NCBI GenBank assembly: GCA_902473545.1
Contig: CABRSG010000067.1
Location: 1-9,911 of the forward strand
Reading direction: 5' to 3'
Origin: an uncultured Lachnospiraceae bacterium
GTDB lineage: Bacteria; Bacillota; Clostridia; Lachnospirales; Lachnospiraceae
Length of the DNA: 9,911 nt
The notes under the pieces: generated by a model
Seen by the model: only the letters and a program-made list of their open reading frames with translations
Databases searched by the model: none
What the model was told of the DNA's origin: nothing
Part shown: positions 8,102 through 9,911 of the stretch, piece after piece
How the letters are laid out: each line of letters opens with the position of its first letter
How positions within the stretch are numbered: the first letter of the stretch is position 1
Position numbers and translations under genes: made by a program

Positions 8102-8122
8102 CTTCCCAAAAGCACCGCAGGG
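8102..8122 (+). repeat. Degenerate partial copy of the terminator loop and right arm
   Basis: CTTCCCAAAAGCACCGCAGGG repeats, with an 5-base shortening and small changes, the loop-plus-right-arm segment at about 8065-8089 (TTCCCAAA...ACCGCAGAG). ACCGCAG here could pair with the terminator's left arm as an alternative. The remainder of the gap, to 8150, shows no clear promoter or ribosome binding site. Confidence 0.35.
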
Positions 8123-8150
8123 CTAAAAATGTCTTGAAATTGTCATAAAA

Positions 8151-9668
8151 ATGCGCGAATATACGGGTATCCTGGAGGACAGGAAAATTTACAAAAGAGG
8201 AAGGGAGTCGGGGGCAACGATCTTTTTTGAAAAGGAGGGGATAGATACCGCCGATCTGTCAGGGAGCTTTCTACTGACGGCGCTGGCTGCGATCGCGCAG
8301 GAAGAGAGTCGTTCGATTTCCGCTAATATAAACTGGGGAAATCAGAAACGATTTCCGAGAGGGGAGGTGCGCAACAAGGATATTTACGGTTATCGCTTTA
8401 CCGGGGAATATCTTACGACAGAAAGCGGCTATCGCTATCGGGCAGTGGCGCCGGTGGAGAAGGAAGCGGAGGTGGTCCGCTGGATATTTCAGAATTATGT
8501 AGAGGGAATGACGTTTAAAGAGTTGGCGAGAAGCCTCAATTTCCAAAAGATTCCGCGCAAGGTGAGCTGCTACACGAAAAAACGGCTGGAGCATGCGGCA
8601 AAGGGGCAGCTGAAGGGGGAGATCGAGGAGGGCTGGACTTCGCAGCAGATCGGCGATATTCTGGCAAACGAGCGCTACACCGGAGACGTACTGATACAGA
8701 AAACCTATACCGAGGACTATCTGACGCATAAGGTGAGGGAGAATAAAGGAGAAATCGTACAGTATATTGTACACGATCATCATCCGGCAATCATCAGTCA
8801 TGAATTGTTTGCACGGGCGAAAGAAAAACGAAAAATGGAAGCGATTACAAGAGTGTCAGGCAGGGCGGCAAAACCACATGCGCTTTCCGGCAGGCTGATT
8901 TGCGGGCACTGCGGGCGCTTTTACAATGTCCGCAATACAAAATACCACCCGATCTGGTTTTGTCCGTCCACAGTAAAAAATAATGGAAGAATGCTTTGCG
9001 GCAATGAAAAGGTATATGAGGAACAGGTCGTCCGGATGTTTCGGAAAGCCCTTCTGGAGCGCTTTCGGCTCACCGCACAGGCAATCCCGGACGATGTGGG
9101 AAGCGGTGATATTTTAAGCGGGAGTTATGAAAATTGCGGGGAACATAAGCTGGATTTTGCAGATGGGATGACGGAGTTTGTCGGTCAGATGCTGGAACGG
9201 CTGTCGCGTATGCAGCGTGTCGATTTCATAGAGCGGGACAAGGAGTTTCTCAGACAGCAGGTGAGAAAAGCATCTGCCGATATGGAAAACGCCAAAAAAG
9301 AGAAAGATGATGAGGCGGCGGCACATGCCGGAGAGCGGGAAAAGAGCTGGAGAGAGCGGCTTTCCTATATGGAAGGCTACTGGGAAGAACTGGAGGCAGC
9401 TCATATGCACAGAGAGCAGGCAATTGCATGGATGCGGGAGCTTCCGCCGGGAGAAGATGGATTTTTTATGTTTTTAAATGGGATGACAGATCGGTATGTG
9501 AGTGCGTTTGTCCTCTCTGCTGTGGTTCATGATGCCCTTCATTACACCGTACACTGGTTTGACGATACAAAAACAGAGGTGGAGCTGCACACGAAGGTTG
9601 ACGATCACAGGCGCACACATCCCCGGTTGACAGACGGGGATGCGCAGGAAGGTGGGATAATTTTATGA
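8151..9668 (+). CDS. 5'-truncated large serine recombinase (catalytic serine missing)
   Basis: The 505-residue frame joins the large serine recombinase family in the middle of the catalytic domain. Clear homology begins near residue 22 (ATIFFEKEGIDT), continues through AQEESRSISANINWG, the segment that normally links the resolvase core to its E helix, and then the recombinase DNA-binding domain (about 70-200). A zinc ribbon follows with C251, C254, C271 and C283. A long coiled-coil region spans roughly 330-425, as in recombinases that use it to control integration direction. The YCRVSTD-type N-terminal half, about 90 residues with the nucleophilic serine, is absent. The first 20 residues do not look like the family, no ribosome binding site precedes ATG 8151, and the frame closes upstream at a TAA at 8124-8126. 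It is therefore probably a remnant or pseudogene, unable to cut DNA alone. Its stop overlaps the start of the next recombinase. Confidence 0.85.
   Translation: MREYTGILEDRKIYKRGRESGATIFFEKEGIDTADLSGSFLLTALAAIAQEESRSISANINWGNQKRFPRGEVRNKDIYGYRFTGEYLTTESGYRYRAVAPVEKEAEVVRWIFQNYVEGMTFKELARSLNFQKIPRKVSCYTKKRLEHAAKGQLKGEIEEGWTSQQIGDILANERYTGDVLIQKTYTEDYLTHKVRENKGEIVQYIVHDHHPAIISHELFARAKEKRKMEAITRVSGRAAKPHALSGRLICGHCGRFYNVRNTKYHPIWFCPSTVKNNGRMLCGNEKVYEEQVVRMFRKALLERFRLTAQAIPDDVGSGDILSGSYENCGEHKLDFADGMTEFVGQMLERLSRMQRVDFIERDKEFLRQQVRKASADMENAKKEKDDEAAAHAGEREKSWRERLSYMEGYWEELEAAHMHREQAIAWMRELPPGEDGFFMFLNGMTDRYVSAFVLSAVVHDALHYTVHWFDDTKTEVELHTKVDDHRRTHPRLTDGDAQEGGIIL
9649..9655 (+). promoter_or_regulatory. 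Ribosome binding site of the second recombinase
   Basis: AAGGTGG lies 9 nt before ATG 9665, within the end of the truncated recombinase, and supports that start over the in-frame ATG at 9680. Confidence 0.5.
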
Positions 9669-9911
9669 GGAAGGTGGAGATGATCCCGGCTACAAAGTGT
9701 TCGGTAAAGAATATAGTGCGAATAAAGGCAGCCAGAGAATTGCGGGTTGCCGCTTACTGCCGGGTTTCTACCGATGCGGAGGAGCAGCAGAATTCCTACG
9801 CCAACCAGAGAGCTTTCTACACCGGATATATTAATGGGAAGGAGGGCTGGAGGCTGGCGGGAATCTATGCGGACGAGGCGATCTCGGGGACCAGCCGTGC
9901 TCATCGGAAGG
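9665..9911 (+). CDS. Large serine recombinase, catalytic N-terminus (3' partial)
   Basis: The 82 visible codons contain the start of a resolvase/invertase catalytic domain. RVAAYCRVSTD places the nucleophile at S35; the arginine of the same motif is R33. EEQQNSYANQRAFY follows, typical of the helix after the active-site strand, and then GIYADEAISGTS, the family's YADEGISGT motif with alanine replacing the first glycine, a substitution I believe occurs in related proteins. A roughly 25-residue extension precedes the core. The protein should catalyse site-specific excision or integration of a mobile element through a covalent serine-DNA intermediate. It overlaps the truncated recombinase by 4 nt (ATGA), so the two were inherited as a tandem recombinase pair. 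The remainder, including DNA-binding domains, lies beyond the window. Confidence 0.92.
   Translation, partial: MRKVEMIPATKCSVKNIVRIKAARELRVAAYCRVSTDAEEQQNSYANQRAFYTGYINGKEGWRLAGIYADEAISGTSRAHRK

Noticed and set aside
8134..8173. Promoter with TTGAAA (8134) or TTGTCA (8140) as -35 box for the recombinase genes
   Set aside because: No acceptable -10 hexamer occurs at 16-18 nt spacing; the best candidate, GAATAT at 8157, matches only three positions.
1..9911. CRISPR arrays, tRNA or rRNA genes, insertion sequence inverted ends
   Set aside because: No regularly spaced repeats, no cloverleaf-like segments and no terminal inverted repeats were found on reading; nearly all sequence is coding.

Overview
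The window looks like a low-to-mid GC Firmicute, most probably a gut Clostridia/Lachnospiraceae-type genome. This rests on purine-rich Shine-Dalgarno sites, AT-leaning codon use, tightly coupled genes and clostridial-type large serine recombinases. It is an inference from style, not a database match. All supported genes are on the + strand.

Region 1 (1-8043) is a five-gene, tightly packed operon whose 5' end lies outside the window. In order it encodes: (a) the C-terminal portion of a large surface protein with several beta-sandwich/Ig-like domains, one transmembrane helix and a basic cytoplasmic tail; (b) an 840-aa tubulin/FtsZ-superfamily protein of the 'tubulin-like' (Tubulin_2-type) group with an intact GGGTGSG signature; (c) a 670-aa alpha/beta plus long-helical protein of unknown function; (d) a 197-aa beta-rich protein with a strongly basic/aromatic patch; (e) a 234-aa Rossmann-like protein that may be a degenerate G-domain. 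Gene spacings are 12 nt, -4, 0 and -4, so the genes are very probably co-translated. The set resembles the predicted multicomponent membrane-remodelling systems described by Makarova and Koonin (2010): FtsZ/tubulin-like protein, von Willebrand A-type protein, distinct GTPase. A testable model is that the membrane-anchored surface protein is connected through its cytoplasmic tail to a tubulin-like filament, with the three small/unknown proteins as adaptors or regulators. Genes c, d and e match no family I can name.

Region 2 (8044-8150) is a short intergenic gap. It contains an 18-bp perfect hairpin with A- and T-tracts that should terminate the operon, followed by a partial, degenerate copy of the hairpin sequence.

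Region 3 (8151-9911) is mobile-element machinery: a large serine recombinase lacking the N-terminal half of its catalytic domain, including the catalytic serine, followed with an ATGA overlap by a second large serine recombinase whose catalytic N-terminus is intact but which runs off the window. This suggests the operon sits next to, or inside, an integrative element or its remnant.
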